A model generated the notes under the pieces. The model did not search any database. It was not told the origin of the DNA and saw nothing but the letters and a program-made list of their open reading frames with translations. A stretch of DNA of 64,000 nucleotides, from positions 1 through 64,000 of the forward strand of contig NZ_JBNPXF010000013.1 in the NCBI RefSeq assembly GCF_050433445.1, read 5' to 3'. Shown here one piece after another: positions 47,865 to 57,359 of this stretch (position 1 is its first letter; each line of letters starts with the position of its first letter). The stretch is from Kroppenstedtia sanguinis (GTDB taxonomy: Bacteria; Bacillota; Bacilli; Thermoactinomycetales; DSM-45169). The translations under genes and the position numbers were made by a program.

Positions 47865-49366
47865 AACTCTTCACCCCCATTCCCTTCCCTGAGAATCCAG
47901 CGCGACAGCTCCCGACGCAAAAGCTTGTTGGAGGCGTTTTTGGGCAGATGACTCACAAAATGAATCTGGACAGGTACTTTATACCCGGCGAGCCGCTCCC
48001 GGCAATGTTGAACCAGCTCCTCCTCTCCAGCAACGGTCCCCGACTTCAATCGGACAAAACCGACGGGCACTTGTCCCCATACCTGGTGCGGTATACCAAT
48101 CACCCCTGCATCCTCCACCGCCGGATGTGCAGTCAGCACCGCTTCCACTTCCGCGGGGTAGATATTTTCACCGCCGGAGATGATCAAATCGCTGCGCCGG
48201 TCCAATACATAAAGAAAGCCCTCTTCATCCAAGTATCCCAGATCACCGGTATAGAGCCATCCTTCCCGGATCGTATCTCGCGTCGCATCCCCCCGCTTCC
48301 AGTAACCCCTGGTGACATTGGGACCCCGAACTGCAATCTCCCCCGCCTCTCCCGGTGGAAGATCCAACCCCTGCTTCACGATCCGAAGCTCAGAGGGAAA
48401 AAGCGGTTTCCCCGCCGATCCCAACTTCCGCAGACTATCCTCCGGAGCCAGCGTGACGATCTGAGAAGCCGTCTCTGTCATCCCGTAGGTTTGGAAGACC
48501 GGCACACCTTTGTCTTTACACTGTTCCAGCAAAGGTTTCGGTGCCGGGCCACCCCCCAACAACATACACCGAAAATGATTCGGATAAATTCCCTCTCCCA
48601 GCTCCTCCAACATCCGAGTCAGCATCGTCCCGACCACAGAGACGATCGTAACCCCCTCTTCCCGGATGCTCCGGTTGGCCTCGGCTGGATCAAAGGCGGA
48701 ATGGATGACGGCTGTCATGCCGTAGATGAGGCTTCGCATCAGGATGGACAAACCGCTCATATGAAACAGAGGAACGGCGGCCAGCCACCGATCCTCAGCA
48801 TCCAGCCCCAGATTGAGAACCGAGCCGGTGGCACTCCACCAATGATTTCCCCAAGTCAGCATCACCCCCTTGGGCAGTCCCGTCGTCCCGGAAGTGTACA
48901 TGATCGTATGTAAATCATTTAGCGAAAGACGGGAGGGAAGTTCCATCTCCGCCTCCGGAAGGCGGGTAAGTTCATTCCAGGTGAGCGGCCCCAAGGAACC
49001 TTCTACTGCCGTCACTTGGGACTCATGATCGGCATCTACTACCCACATCCGCACTCCGGCATCTTCCACCTGCCAAGCGACTTCCTTTGGGGACAGACGA
49101 GTGTTGAGCGGCACCACCACCGCTCCGAGACGGGTGACAGCGTGGATGAGCGTCACCATATGGAGACCGTTTCCCATCCATAAAGCTACCCGATCCCCCG
49201 ATTTCAATCCCCATCCGGCCAACCGCCGTGCCATCCTTCCCACTTCCTCTTCCAAACGGCGGAAAGTCCATTCCTCCCCGTCACAGATCAGGGCGATCCG
49301 CTCCGGTGTCAAGGATGCTCTCTGGGCCAACCAATGAGGCATTTCCAACCCGTTACTCTGCAACAT
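47861..49366 (-). CDS. menE: o-Succinylbenzoate-CoA ligase
   Basis: A 501-residue acyl-CoA synthetase: AMP-binding P-loop MYTSGTTGLPKGVMLTWGNH near residue 160, QTYGMTETASQ near 291, YTGDLGYLDEEGF near 372 and DRRSDLIISGGENIYPAEVE near 388. Activates o-succinylbenzoate. The ATG at 49366 is preferred (AGAAAGG 9 nt upstream) to the TTG at 49375. A 237-nt gap with a hairpin separates it from menB. Confidence 0.93.
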   Translation of the reverse strand: MLQSNGLEMPHWLAQRASLTPERIALICDGEEWTFRRLEEEVGRMARRLAGWGLKSGDRVALWMGNGLHMVTLIHAVTRLGAVVVPLNTRLSPKEVAWQVEDAGVRMWVVDADHESQVTAVEGSLGPLTWNELTRLPEAEMELPSRLSLNDLHTIMYTSGTTGLPKGVMLTWGNHWWSATGSVLNLGLDAEDRWLAAVPLFHMSGLSILMRSLIYGMTAVIHSAFDPAEANRSIREEGVTIVSVVGTMLTRMLEELGEGIYPNHFRCMLLGGGPAPKPLLEQCKDKGVPVFQTYGMTETASQIVTLAPEDSLRKLGSAGKPLFPSELRIVKQGLDLPPGEAGEIAVRGPNVTRGYWKRGDATRDTIREGWLYTGDLGYLDEEGFLYVLDRRSDLIISGGENIYPAEVEAVLTAHPAVEDAGVIGIPHQVWGQVPVGFVRLKSGTVAGEEELVQHCRERLAGYKVPVQIHFVSHLPKNASNKLLRRELSRWILREGNGGEEL

Positions 49367-49562
49367 GGAATACAACCTTTCTGGTCATCGTGATGTCTGG
49401 TCCCCTTCCCGGAAGCGACAGGGTCCCTGAAAAGGACACTTGTCCCGAATTGGAAAAGGGATCCACTCTTCTCGATTCATCGGAGTATGTATTCACAGCC
49501 CTCCCCTCTTTCATCCTAATCCAAAGACGGACTTCGGAACAAGCTTGCGGAAACCCATGACA

Positions 49563-49596
49563 ACAAACCCGGCTCTGTGATAGAGCCGGGTAGATC
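49563..49596 (-). terminator. Stem-loop between menB and menE
   Basis: ACCCGGCTCT and AGAGCCGGGT arms followed by TTGTTG on the minus strand; likely partial termination within the operon. The rest of the 49376-49603 gap is unremarkable. Confidence 0.6.
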
Positions 49597-49603
49597 TAGC
49601 GGT

Positions 49604-50422
49604 TTACGGGAAGCGAGGAAATTTGTCAAAGTCCGGTTTCCGTTTTTCTTTGAAGGCGTCGCGTCCTTCTTTGGCTTCGTCGGTCGTGTAATAGAGCAGA
49701 GTGGCATCGCCCCCAAGCTGTTGCAGGCCGGCCAGCCCGTCGGTGTCAGCGTTAAAGGAAGCCTTCAGAAAACGGAGAGCGGTAGGGGATTTCTCCAGGA
49801 TCTCCTCACACCACTGAATCGTCTCTTCCTCCAGCTTCTCCAGCGGAACGACGGTGTTGACCAAACCCATATCCAGAGCTTCCTGGGCATTGTACTGACG
49901 GCATAGAAACCAAATCTCCCGGGCTTTCTTATGACCTACGAGACGGGCTAGGTAACCGGCACCATAACCAGCGTCAAAGCTGCCTACCTTGGGGCCTGTC
50001 TGACCAAAAATCGCATTGTCTGCAGCGATGGTTAGATCGCAAACCACGTGCAACACGTGACCGCCGCCGATGGCATAGCCGGAGACCATGGCGATCACCG
50101 GTTTGGGGATGGTGCGGATCAACCGTTGCAGATCGAGGACATTCAACCGGGGGATCTCATCCTCTCCCACATAACCGCCATGCCCCCGTACTCGCTGGTC
50201 CCCGCCGGAACAGAAGGCCTTGTCCCCTTCTCCCGACAGAATAACCACTCCCACCTCGGAATCATCTCGAGCCCTGGCAAAGGCGTCGATCATCTCGGTC
50301 ACCGTCTGGGGACGAAATGCATTGCGCACTTCGGGACGATTAATCGTCACCTTGGCAATATGATTGTACTTTTCATATTTGATATCTTCATACTCCCGTA
50401 CCGATTTCCATTGGACGCTCAC
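49604..50422 (-). CDS. menB: 1,4-Dihydroxy-2-naphthoyl-CoA synthase
   Basis: A 272-residue crotonase-fold enzyme that closes the second naphthoate ring. Visible MenB marks: RPEVRNAFRPQTVTEM near residue 28, SGEGDKAFCSGGDQRVRGHGGY near 66, and GPKVGSFDAGYGAGYLARLVGHKKAREIWF near 147 with the catalytic aspartate. Start GTG 50422 with GAGGGAGG upstream. Confidence 0.95.
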   Translation of the reverse strand: MSVQWKSVREYEDIKYEKYNHIAKVTINRPEVRNAFRPQTVTEMIDAFARARDDSEVGVVILSGEGDKAFCSGGDQRVRGHGGYVGEDEIPRLNVLDLQRLIRTIPKPVIAMVSGYAIGGGHVLHVVCDLTIAADNAIFGQTGPKVGSFDAGYGAGYLARLVGHKKAREIWFLCRQYNAQEALDMGLVNTVVPLEKLEEETIQWCEEILEKSPTALRFLKASFNADTDGLAGLQQLGGDATLLYYTTDEAKEGRDAFKEKRKPDFDKFPRFP

Positions 50423-50436
50423 ACTCTCATCCTCCC

Positions 50437-51264
50437 TCAACTGTTAGGGAATTTTCCATGACGCAAAAGAAATTCCATCACTATTGTATCAAAAATCCGG
50501 GGCGCTTCCACATGAACGGCATGTCCCACCGCGGATACGCTCCGCCATTGGCACCGGGAAAACTGACTCTTCATCTCTTCTGCGATCCGGCAAAATTTTG
50601 CATCCAACTCCCCGGTAATCAACAACACAGGGCACGGAATTTCCCCGAGGTGTCCCCACCAGGAAGGCTGTGCTCCAGTTCCCATCCCACGAAGACTGTT
50701 GGCTAGTCCGTGCGCTCGTTGGGCCAGCCGCTCTTTTTGGATCCCCCGTCGTACCTTCTCCGGTAGATTCGCTTGGGTTGCAAACAAGGGAATCCTTTCC
50801 CAATACCGGACAAAAACTTCCAGTCCTTCTCTTTCCACCCAAGCCGCCAAGGCTTCATCTCGCTCTTGGCGAGCCCGCCGCTCCGCATCTGTCTTCAGAC
50901 CGGGAGAGCTACTCTCCAATAAGAGTGTCTTCACCCGAGCGGGAGCGCTGGCGGCGAGGGAGAGTGCGAGGCGTCCCCCCATGGAATACCCGAGGACATG
51001 AGCACGGGAAATCTGCAACTGGTCCAGGATTCCTGTCAGATCCGCCACAGCCTGATCCATCCCGTAACGAGCGGGATCCAGAGGTGCCTCACTCTCCCCA
51101 TGGCCGATCAGATCCAGCCGCACCACCTGGAAGTGTTGCGTCCAGGAGTCGAGGTACGGCTCCCAGGTGATCCGTGAACCGGTAAAACCATGTAACAGGA
51201 GGAGTGTCGGCCCTTCCCCCTCCACCTCTACCTGAAAATGGACACCGTTCACATATAAATCCAT
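50437..51264 (-). CDS. menH: SHCHC synthase (alpha/beta hydrolase)
   Basis: A 275-residue alpha/beta hydrolase: oxyanion region LLLHGFTGSRITWEP near residue 22, nucleophile in HVLGYSMGGRLAL near 94, aspartate in LLITGELDAKF near 221 and histidine in SAVGHAVHVE near 252. Eliminates pyruvate from SEPHCHC. ATG 51264 overlaps the menD stop (TGATG), with GAGGTGGAGGG upstream. Confidence 0.9.
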   Translation of the reverse strand: MDLYVNGVHFQVEVEGEGPTLLLLHGFTGSRITWEPYLDSWTQHFQVVRLDLIGHGESEAPLDPARYGMDQAVADLTGILDQLQISRAHVLGYSMGGRLALSLAASAPARVKTLLLESSSPGLKTDAERRARQERDEALAAWVEREGLEVFVRYWERIPLFATQANLPEKVRRGIQKERLAQRAHGLANSLRGMGTGAQPSWWGHLGEIPCPVLLITGELDAKFCRIAEEMKSQFSRCQWRSVSAVGHAVHVEAPRIFDTIVMEFLLRHGKFPNS

Positions 51265-53033
51265 CAGCCCTCCACCTCTTCCAACCGCTTTCGCACCCTT
51301 TCCCCGATCTGTTTCCAGATCTCCTGATGCAGGTCGGCATTTTCCTGGCGATCCGTCCCCACCTCGATCACATGGAGTCCCGTCCCTTCCAGACTGGCGA
51401 CATAAGCCTTCCGAAAAGCTTCCCAGGAATCGGGACGTTCCCAATGACCCCCGTACATATGAACCGCATGTTCAAAATCCAGCCCGAGAGGCGTGCCGAA
51501 CAGGGTTTCAAAGGTGTCAGGATCCGTCTGGGAAGCCTGAGGGAGAAGAGAGAAGATGCCGCCCCCGTCATTATTGATCACCACGATGGTGGCATGCAAA
51601 GCGTGCAACTTGGCGGCGAGGAGGCCGTTGAGATCGTGAAAAAAAGAAAGATCCCCCAGCACCAGCGTCACATGGGATCTCGCCGCTGCGACACCCAAGG
51701 CAGTGGAGACCACCCCATCGATCCCGCTTATGCCTCGGTTGGCTATCGAGTGCAAGCACCGGTCACTGTTCAATAAAAATGAGTCCAAATCCCGAACGGG
51801 CATGCTATTTCCTGCAAAGAGAATCCCCTCCTCCGGCAACAACTTCGCCAGCTCCAAAAACACCCGTCCCTCAAAAGGAGCCTCCATCTGGCCCGCCTTC
51901 GCCAACTGGGCTGTCGTCTCCCGATTCAACTCCTGCCAGAGTTGCGCCCAGGCAGATTCCTTCCGCGGTGGGATTCGATGAGCCACTCCTGTACAGAAGC
52001 GAATCGGATCGGTGTAGATCATTTCCGCGGACAATAAGGAGGGGTCCCGCCACCCTCCATCCGGATCGATCACGATCTGTCGGGCGGAGGGATGCTCTTT
52101 TAAGTATAAGAGGACTGCTTTGGAAACGGGCATCGCCCCGAAGCGGATTACCACCTCGGGTGCCAGTTTTTCCACCGCTTCTTTCTCCCGTAGAAATGCG
52201 TCATACCCCTCTAAAATCCATTCCTTGGGATGGGTTCCGTTTCGGAGCCGGGAGAGAGGATCGGCGAGAACAGGGAAGCGGAGAGATTCCGCCAATCGAT
52301 GCACAGCGGGTCCCAGCTCCCCTGCCTCCTGAGGGCCGACCACGATCAGGCCCCGCTCCCACTGGGACAGTGATTGGGCCCACTGGTCCAATTCTTTGCC
52401 GGATAATTCCCGTTCTCCCGCAGTCACCCTCACATAGGGAGTGGTTCCCTCCTCTCGCCTTCCTCCCTGCCAGAAGGTGGGGGAAGCGAGATCCGGCATC
52501 AGAGGTTCCCGATAAGGGAGATTAAGATGGATCGGTCCCTTTGGCCCCGTCTGGGCTGTTGCCACTGCCCGGGCCGCCGTGGTCCGCACATACCGTAACA
52601 TCAGTTCAGAGCGATCCGGCAGCGCCATATCCATAAACCATTTGACATGGGTTCCATACATTCCGATCTGGTCCATCGATTGCGGTGCGCCTACATCCCG
52701 CAGTTCGTGGGGACGATCCGCAGTCAAAACCACTAGCGGGACCCGGGCTAGCTTCGCTTCCGCCACCGCTGGGAAATAATTGGCCGTTGCAGTTCCTGAG
52801 GTACACAACAACGCCGCTGGCTCTCCCAAAGCTTTGCCCAATCCCAAGGCAAAAAAGCCGGCGGAGCGTTCATCCACCAGCAACCACTCCTTCAAACCGG
52901 GATGAGCAACCATGGCCAGTGCCAAGGGCGTGGATCGGGAGCCCGGACTGATCACCGCGTGTCGGAGACCGCTCAGAACCAGCTCGTCCACAAAGGCACC
53001 CACAGTTGCCGTCAGGTCTTCCCTGTGACTCAC
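51264..53033 (-). CDS. menD: SEPHCHC synthase
   Basis: A 589-residue ThDP enzyme that adds 2-oxoglutarate to isochorismate. ISPGSRSTPLALAMVAHPG near residue 29, the ThDP glutamate in VDERSAGFFALGLGK near 53, GTATANYFPAVAEA near 79 and the diphosphate site LGDLSFFHDLNGLLA near 451 with NNDGGGIFSLLPQ near 484. GTG start overlaps the menF stop by 4 nt. Confidence 0.95.
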   Translation of the reverse strand: MSHREDLTATVGAFVDELVLSGLRHAVISPGSRSTPLALAMVAHPGLKEWLLVDERSAGFFALGLGKALGEPAALLCTSGTATANYFPAVAEAKLARVPLVVLTADRPHELRDVGAPQSMDQIGMYGTHVKWFMDMALPDRSELMLRYVRTTAARAVATAQTGPKGPIHLNLPYREPLMPDLASPTFWQGGRREEGTTPYVRVTAGERELSGKELDQWAQSLSQWERGLIVVGPQEAGELGPAVHRLAESLRFPVLADPLSRLRNGTHPKEWILEGYDAFLREKEAVEKLAPEVVIRFGAMPVSKAVLLYLKEHPSARQIVIDPDGGWRDPSLLSAEMIYTDPIRFCTGVAHRIPPRKESAWAQLWQELNRETTAQLAKAGQMEAPFEGRVFLELAKLLPEEGILFAGNSMPVRDLDSFLLNSDRCLHSIANRGISGIDGVVSTALGVAAARSHVTLVLGDLSFFHDLNGLLAAKLHALHATIVVINNDGGGIFSLLPQASQTDPDTFETLFGTPLGLDFEHAVHMYGGHWERPDSWEAFRKAYVASLEGTGLHVIEVGTDRQENADLHQEIWKQIGERVRKRLEEVEG

Positions 53034-54430
53034 CGGCTATCGCCTCCCAATGCCGACAGCATCGGCTTGAACTTCAGATTCGTCTCTTCGTATTCGCTAT
53101 CGGGTTCGGAATCGCCCACGATCCCGCAACCGGCAAAGAGAGAAGCTTCCCGCCCCCGGAGCAGGCCAGAGCGAATGGCACAGGCAAACTCCCCGTTCCC
53201 CCGATCATCTAGCCAACCCACTGGAGCCGAATACCAACCCCGGTCCATCCCTTCGATTTCCCGGATCCGGGCGACCGCCTCCTTCTGAGGGTATCCGCCT
53301 AGAGCTGGAGTCGGGTGCAGCCGTGCCACCATCGACAACAACGTGGTCTCCGGCAACGGAGTTCCTTCCACTGGGGTAAACAGATGCTGTACATCCTGTG
53401 CCTGGTACAAAGTAGGTGAGTCAGGCACTCGCACTTGGAAGCATCCCTCTTGAAAAGCCTCGCGGATCATATGGACCACCACCGCATGCTCGCCCCCATT
53501 CTTGGGATCAGCGAGCAATTCTTCTCCCAATTTCCGGTCTTCCTCAGGATCTTTCCCCCGCCGGATGGTCCCCGCCAGACAAGTGGAATAGAATCGCTCC
53601 CCTTCACTTTTTACGAGGCGCTCCGGGGAAGCACTCAGCAAGCAGGCATCGCCACGTTCCACTGCAAACAGGAAGCCATGGGCTTGTCTCGCCAGCAGCC
53701 GGTATAAGCCTGCTTCCGGAGAGAAGGAGGTCTCCGACTCCAGCTGAAGTGGCCGAGCCAGTACCACTTTTTCAAGAGCCCCTTCCCGGATCTCCCGCGC
53801 CGCTGTGGCTACTGTCTTTTTCCAGCGATCCGGTTCCACCTCCAACACATCGAATGAAGTTTGAGCCGGGGGTGAGAATTGAAAATCTGCGGCCGTCTCC
53901 AGCAGGGCCCTCTCCTCTTCCGTCAGTATCTTTCCCCTCTGTTCTACATCCTCCCCCGGACGAAGTAGAACATTGACGGTCAGCCAACATTTTCCTCCGG
54001 TCACGGTCAACAGAAATTGGGGCAGGATGAAAGAAGCGTCGAAAAACCCTTCCCAGAGCGGGGTTTTTTCTGCAAGTGGATCAAAGGAAAAGCCGCCCAG
54101 AAGGAGCGGCCCCGTACCCGTCGGTGTCTCTGCCGGAACCCGGATCGCACCTTTCAGCAGGTGATCCCACTCCTGCTCCGTTTTTAGATAAGAGCCTTCC
54201 CTGGCGTAGGTCTCCAATTTCCAAGCGACTCCCACACCGACCAGGGTAAGCCCTCGGTCCGGATCAGACCAAAAGTTGCGCGTTCCCCGGAATCTCGTTG
54301 CAGACGCAAAAAAAGAGAGGGGCTCCAGGTTGTCCACCCACCGGGTCTGGCTGACCAGCACCGGCCTTTGTTCCCTCCGGGCTCGGGCCGCCCCTTCCTT
54401 CAACCCGGCAATGTTGTGTAATTCCCTCAT
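53030..54430 (-). CDS. menF: Isochorismate synthase
   Basis: A 466-residue chorismate-utilising enzyme that starts menaquinone synthesis. C-terminal domain motifs: LEKVVLARPLQLESE near residue 222, LSASPERLVKSEGERFYSTCLAGT near 281, HPTPALGGYPQKEAV near 372, and FAGCGIVGDSEPDSEYEET near 433 with metal ligands. First gene of the operon and divergent from menA. ATG 54430 chosen; a GTG nine nt upstream is possible. Confidence 0.92.
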   Translation of the reverse strand: MRELHNIAGLKEGAARARREQRPVLVSQTRWVDNLEPLSFFASATRFRGTRNFWSDPDRGLTLVGVGVAWKLETYAREGSYLKTEQEWDHLLKGAIRVPAETPTGTGPLLLGGFSFDPLAEKTPLWEGFFDASFILPQFLLTVTGGKCWLTVNVLLRPGEDVEQRGKILTEEERALLETAADFQFSPPAQTSFDVLEVEPDRWKKTVATAAREIREGALEKVVLARPLQLESETSFSPEAGLYRLLARQAHGFLFAVERGDACLLSASPERLVKSEGERFYSTCLAGTIRRGKDPEEDRKLGEELLADPKNGGEHAVVVHMIREAFQEGCFQVRVPDSPTLYQAQDVQHLFTPVEGTPLPETTLLSMVARLHPTPALGGYPQKEAVARIREIEGMDRGWYSAPVGWLDDRGNGEFACAIRSGLLRGREASLFAGCGIVGDSEPDSEYEETNLKFKPMLSALGGDSR

Positions 54431-54673
54431 GGTCGTCACGGTCCTTCCCCCCATCCGCCCGTCGGGACCACTCTCCCGACGGCGTTTCGGCGAATCCAGT
54501 AGGATTCGCTCCGATCTATGCCCACTTGTAGCACACACTCGTTGATGAAACCTAATCCAGTATACCCAAAATCCCCGTTCTTTTCTACTGATCCCCCAGT
54601 CTTTCCCGTCTATACTGGAGTCTGAGAGTGTTCCGAAGTATAATGGACATCGGAAGGAAGGAGCGAAACACTA
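54431..54673. other. Divergent men promoter region
   Basis: Holds TATACT-like and TATAAT-like hexamers on both strands (TATAAT at 54639-54644 toward menA), but no clear -35 partners. No riboswitch recognised. Confidence 0.4.
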
Positions 54674-55603
54674 ATGAACGAACACCCCTCCGCAACTGGA
54701 CCGGTTACCGCAAAAGGATGGCAGATCTGGTGGCAATTGTTGCGCCCCCACACCCTGACCGCTTCCTTTGTACCTGTCCTGATCGGGACCGCGCTGGCGA
54801 TGTCGCTGACTCGGATCGACATTCCGTTATTTCTGGCTATGTTGATCGCCTCCATCCTGATCCAGGCAGCGACCAATATGTTCAACGAATACTACGACTA
54901 CAAGCGAGGATTGGATCATGAGGGCTCCGTGGGCATTGGTGGTGCCATCGTGCGCCATGGCGTCTCTCCAAATACAGTGATGGGGATCGCCCTCACCTTC
55001 TGTGGAGTCTCCGTCCTGCTCGGGATCTATATCTGCATGGAAAGTAGCTGGTGGCTGGCGGCGATCGGCTCCGTCTGCATCGCGACAGGTTATCTCTACA
55101 CCGGGGGACCTCTCCCCATCGCTTACACTCCCCTAGGTGAATTGGTTTCAGGATTATTTATGGGGATGGGAATTATTCTAATCGCATTTTTCATCCAGGT
55201 CGGCACTCTTACCCTGAATAGCCTGCTCGTCTCCATCCCGATCGCCATTCTCGTCGGGGCCATCATGATGGCCAACAACATCCGTGACCGGGAAGGAGAC
55301 GAGAAAAACGGCCGCAAAACCTTGGCCATTCTCTTGGGACACCAAGGAGCCGTCCGCTTCCTCACTGGGATGTTTATCGTCTCTTACCTGTGGGTTCTCC
55401 TGCTCGTTCTGATCGGGGAGGCAACCCCCTGGATTCTGTTGGTAGGTCTGAGCCTCCCCAAATCCATCCAGGCCATCCGTGGATTCCAGGGTAAAACTAC
55501 CAATACGGAAATGGCCCCGAGCATGAAATTCACCGCTCAGGTGAACACTCTATTTGGCTTGTTGCTAGCGATGGGGCTCTTTTTAAGTCAATGGATTGGA
55601 TAA
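54674..55603 (+). CDS. menA: 1,4-Dihydroxy-2-naphthoate polyprenyltransferase
   Basis: A 309-residue UbiA-family membrane prenyltransferase with about 8-9 membrane helices. The first Asp-rich motif is NMFNEYYDYKRGLD near residue 66, and the second is NNIRDREGDEKNGRKTLAILLG near 200. Joins the quinone head to the isoprenoid tail at the membrane. AAGGAAGGAG precedes the ATG. Confidence 0.94.
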   Translation: MNEHPSATGPVTAKGWQIWWQLLRPHTLTASFVPVLIGTALAMSLTRIDIPLFLAMLIASILIQAATNMFNEYYDYKRGLDHEGSVGIGGAIVRHGVSPNTVMGIALTFCGVSVLLGIYICMESSWWLAAIGSVCIATGYLYTGGPLPIAYTPLGELVSGLFMGMGIILIAFFIQVGTLTLNSLLVSIPIAILVGAIMMANNIRDREGDEKNGRKTLAILLGHQGAVRFLTGMFIVSYLWVLLLVLIGEATPWILLVGLSLPKSIQAIRGFQGKTTNTEMAPSMKFTAQVNTLFGLLLAMGLFLSQWIG

Positions 55604-55621
55604 GTGATCCAAAACCAACAG

Positions 55622-55653
55622 AGAAAAACCGGCGGGATACATCCGCCGGTTTT
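55622..55653. terminator. Bidirectional terminator between menA and trxB
   Basis: AAAAACCGGCGG and CCGCCGGTTTTT arms around ATACAT. Confidence 0.88.
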
Positions 55654-55661
55654 TCCTGTTC

Positions 55662-56612
55662 TCAAAGGGTCTTGGACCAGTCCACCGTAGCCGCTCCCTC
55701 CAAGAATTTCTCACAGTCCAAGGCCGCCATACAACCGGTGCCCGCCGCCGTAATCGCTTGACGGTATTCCCGATCCTGAACATCCCCGCAGGCGAAGACC
55801 CCCTCGATGTTGGTTCGGGTAGTGCCTGGAATGACTTGAATGTAGCCTTGTTCGTCGGTATTTAGCTGGCCACGGAGAAAACCAGTATTGGGACGATGAC
55901 CGATGGCGACAAAGATGCCATCGACTTCTATGATCTCCTCGGCACCGGTCTCTTTGTTTTGAACCTTCAACCCTTGGATTCCGCCCCCTTCTTTGGTCAC
56001 CACTTCCAGGGGAACCCGATTGAGGGCCCATTTGATCTTTTCATTGGCCTGGGCTCGGTCTCGCATAATCTTGGAAGCCCTGAGTTCATCCCGTCGGTGA
56101 ACCACTGTCACCTCAGAGGCGAACTTGGTCAGGAAATTGGCCTCCTCCATAGCGGAGTCCCCGCCACCGACCACAATCACCTTTTTGCCCCGGAAGAAGA
56201 AACCGTCACAAGTGGCACAAGCACTCACCCCTTGGCCCATGTTATCCTTCTCTCCGGGAATCCCCAGCAACTTGGCGGTGGCGCCAGTGGAAAGTACCAA
56301 AGCTTCACTGGTCAACTCCCCTTGGCCCTCTACGGTCAATTTGAAGGGGCGATGGGAAAGATCCACATCGGTCACCCAGCCCCGTTTGAATTGGGCACCG
56401 AACCGTTCCGCCTGTTTCCGCATGTTATCCATTAATTCCGGTCCGAGAATTCCTTCCGGAAATCCGGGGAAATTCTCCACATCCGTGGTCGTGGTGAGTT
56501 GTCCCCCCGGCTCCTGACCTTCAATCACCAGCGGATTCATATTGGCCCGTGCCAGGTAGATGGCAGCGGTCAAGCCCGCCGGACCCGTTCCGAGAATGAT
56601 TACTTTGTGCAT
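55662..56612 (-). CDS. trxB: Thioredoxin reductase
   Basis: A 316-residue low-molecular-weight thioredoxin reductase. FAD motif ILGTGPAGLTAAIYLARA at residues 6-23, redox pair CATC in VSACATCDGFF near 134, NADPH motif VVGGGDSAMEEANFL near 152 and the C-terminal FAD block GVFACGDVQDREYRQ near 277. ATG 56612 with GGAGGT upstream. It lies 73 nt behind an ArsR gene on the same strand. Confidence 0.95.
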   Translation of the reverse strand: MHKVIILGTGPAGLTAAIYLARANMNPLVIEGQEPGGQLTTTTDVENFPGFPEGILGPELMDNMRKQAERFGAQFKRGWVTDVDLSHRPFKLTVEGQGELTSEALVLSTGATAKLLGIPGEKDNMGQGVSACATCDGFFFRGKKVIVVGGGDSAMEEANFLTKFASEVTVVHRRDELRASKIMRDRAQANEKIKWALNRVPLEVVTKEGGGIQGLKVQNKETGAEEIIEVDGIFVAIGHRPNTGFLRGQLNTDEQGYIQVIPGTTRTNIEGVFACGDVQDREYRQAITAAGTGCMAALDCEKFLEGAATVDWSKTL

Positions 56613-56685
56613 AGGTCCGAACCTCCAGACATTAATATCACAGATCGACGAAACCACTTGTTCCACATGAGGCGGCATCTTCCTC

Positions 56686-57009
56686 TCAGGTACAAACCCC
56701 TTTCTTTCCTTCCTCTTTCAGACGTTCGATCTCATGGCTCTGATCGGGAAGAGAGCGGAGCAAAGAAGGGAAATACGGATAATCCTCTCCGTTCAGGGAG
56801 TAGTAAACCCACTGGCCCTGCCGCCGTTCCTTCACCAACCTGGCGTTCCGCAACTTTCGAACATGCTGGGAGACCGCCGGTTGGGTGATCTTCAAAACCT
56901 CCACCAGTTCCCCGACACACAAATCCTCTTCCCTCAGAAGAGCGAGGATCCGAAGGCGGGTTTTGTCCCCCAGGGCTTTATGGCAATCTGCCAACTGGTC
57001 AAAATCCAT
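56686..57009 (-). CDS. ArsR/SmtB-family regulator
   Basis: A 107-residue winged-helix repressor: ALGDKTRLRILALLREEDLCVGELVEVL and the recognition helix TQPAVSQHVRKLRNARLVKERRQG. One cysteine lies in the DLCVGELV helix and others at residues 10 (ADCHKAL) and near the C-terminus (GVCT). A thiol or metal signal is possible but not shown. It precedes trxB, so it may control it. Start ATG 57009; an inverted repeat upstream fits an operator. Confidence 0.87.
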   Translation of the reverse strand: MDFDQLADCHKALGDKTRLRILALLREEDLCVGELVEVLKITQPAVSQHVRKLRNARLVKERRQGQWVYYSLNGEDYPYFPSLLRSLPDQSHEIERLKEEGKKGVCT

Positions 57010-57029
57010 GACCACCACCTCACCTATAT

Positions 57030-57049
57030 ATATAAGCATATTCTTATAT
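57030..57049. promoter_or_regulatory. Probable ArsR operator
   Basis: ATATAAG, 6-nt spacer CATATT, CTTATAT, about 20 nt upstream of the regulator start; typical size for ArsR-family sites. Confidence 0.6.
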
Positions 57050-57163
57050 GATTGTAAAGAGAGGGTGGATCTCGATCAGACAGATCCTCCCTGTACTTGT
57101 ATTTTTTCATCCCCGGATTGGAAACGCAAAAGCTACCGGTTCCCTGCATCCCATCTTGAAACT

Positions 57164-57352
57164 CAGGGCTGTTGAACAACCCTAAAGTAGATGATGGGAA
57201 CGAAACATCCTTTCGCTCTTTCAATGCCCCCATCGTAAAATATAGCTTAAGGGGACGGTGAAGGGCCTTTGCGCTCTTTGCAAGAAATCGGAGCCGTCCC
57301 ACCACCATCCCACCTTATTTCTTACCTAAAATAGGGTGAATCAACACGCCTG
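57164..57352. mobile_element. Family A element with 9-bp target duplication, at the gntR stop
   Basis: A 189-bp copy running CAGGGCTGTTGAACAACC to GTGAATCAACACGCCTG, flanked by CTTGAAACT on both sides (57155-57163 and 57353-57361). The right duplication covers part of the stop codon of the GntR gene. The interior has the shared CTTTGCGCTCTTTGCAAG core. Confidence 0.85.
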
Positions 57353-57359
57353 CTTGAAA

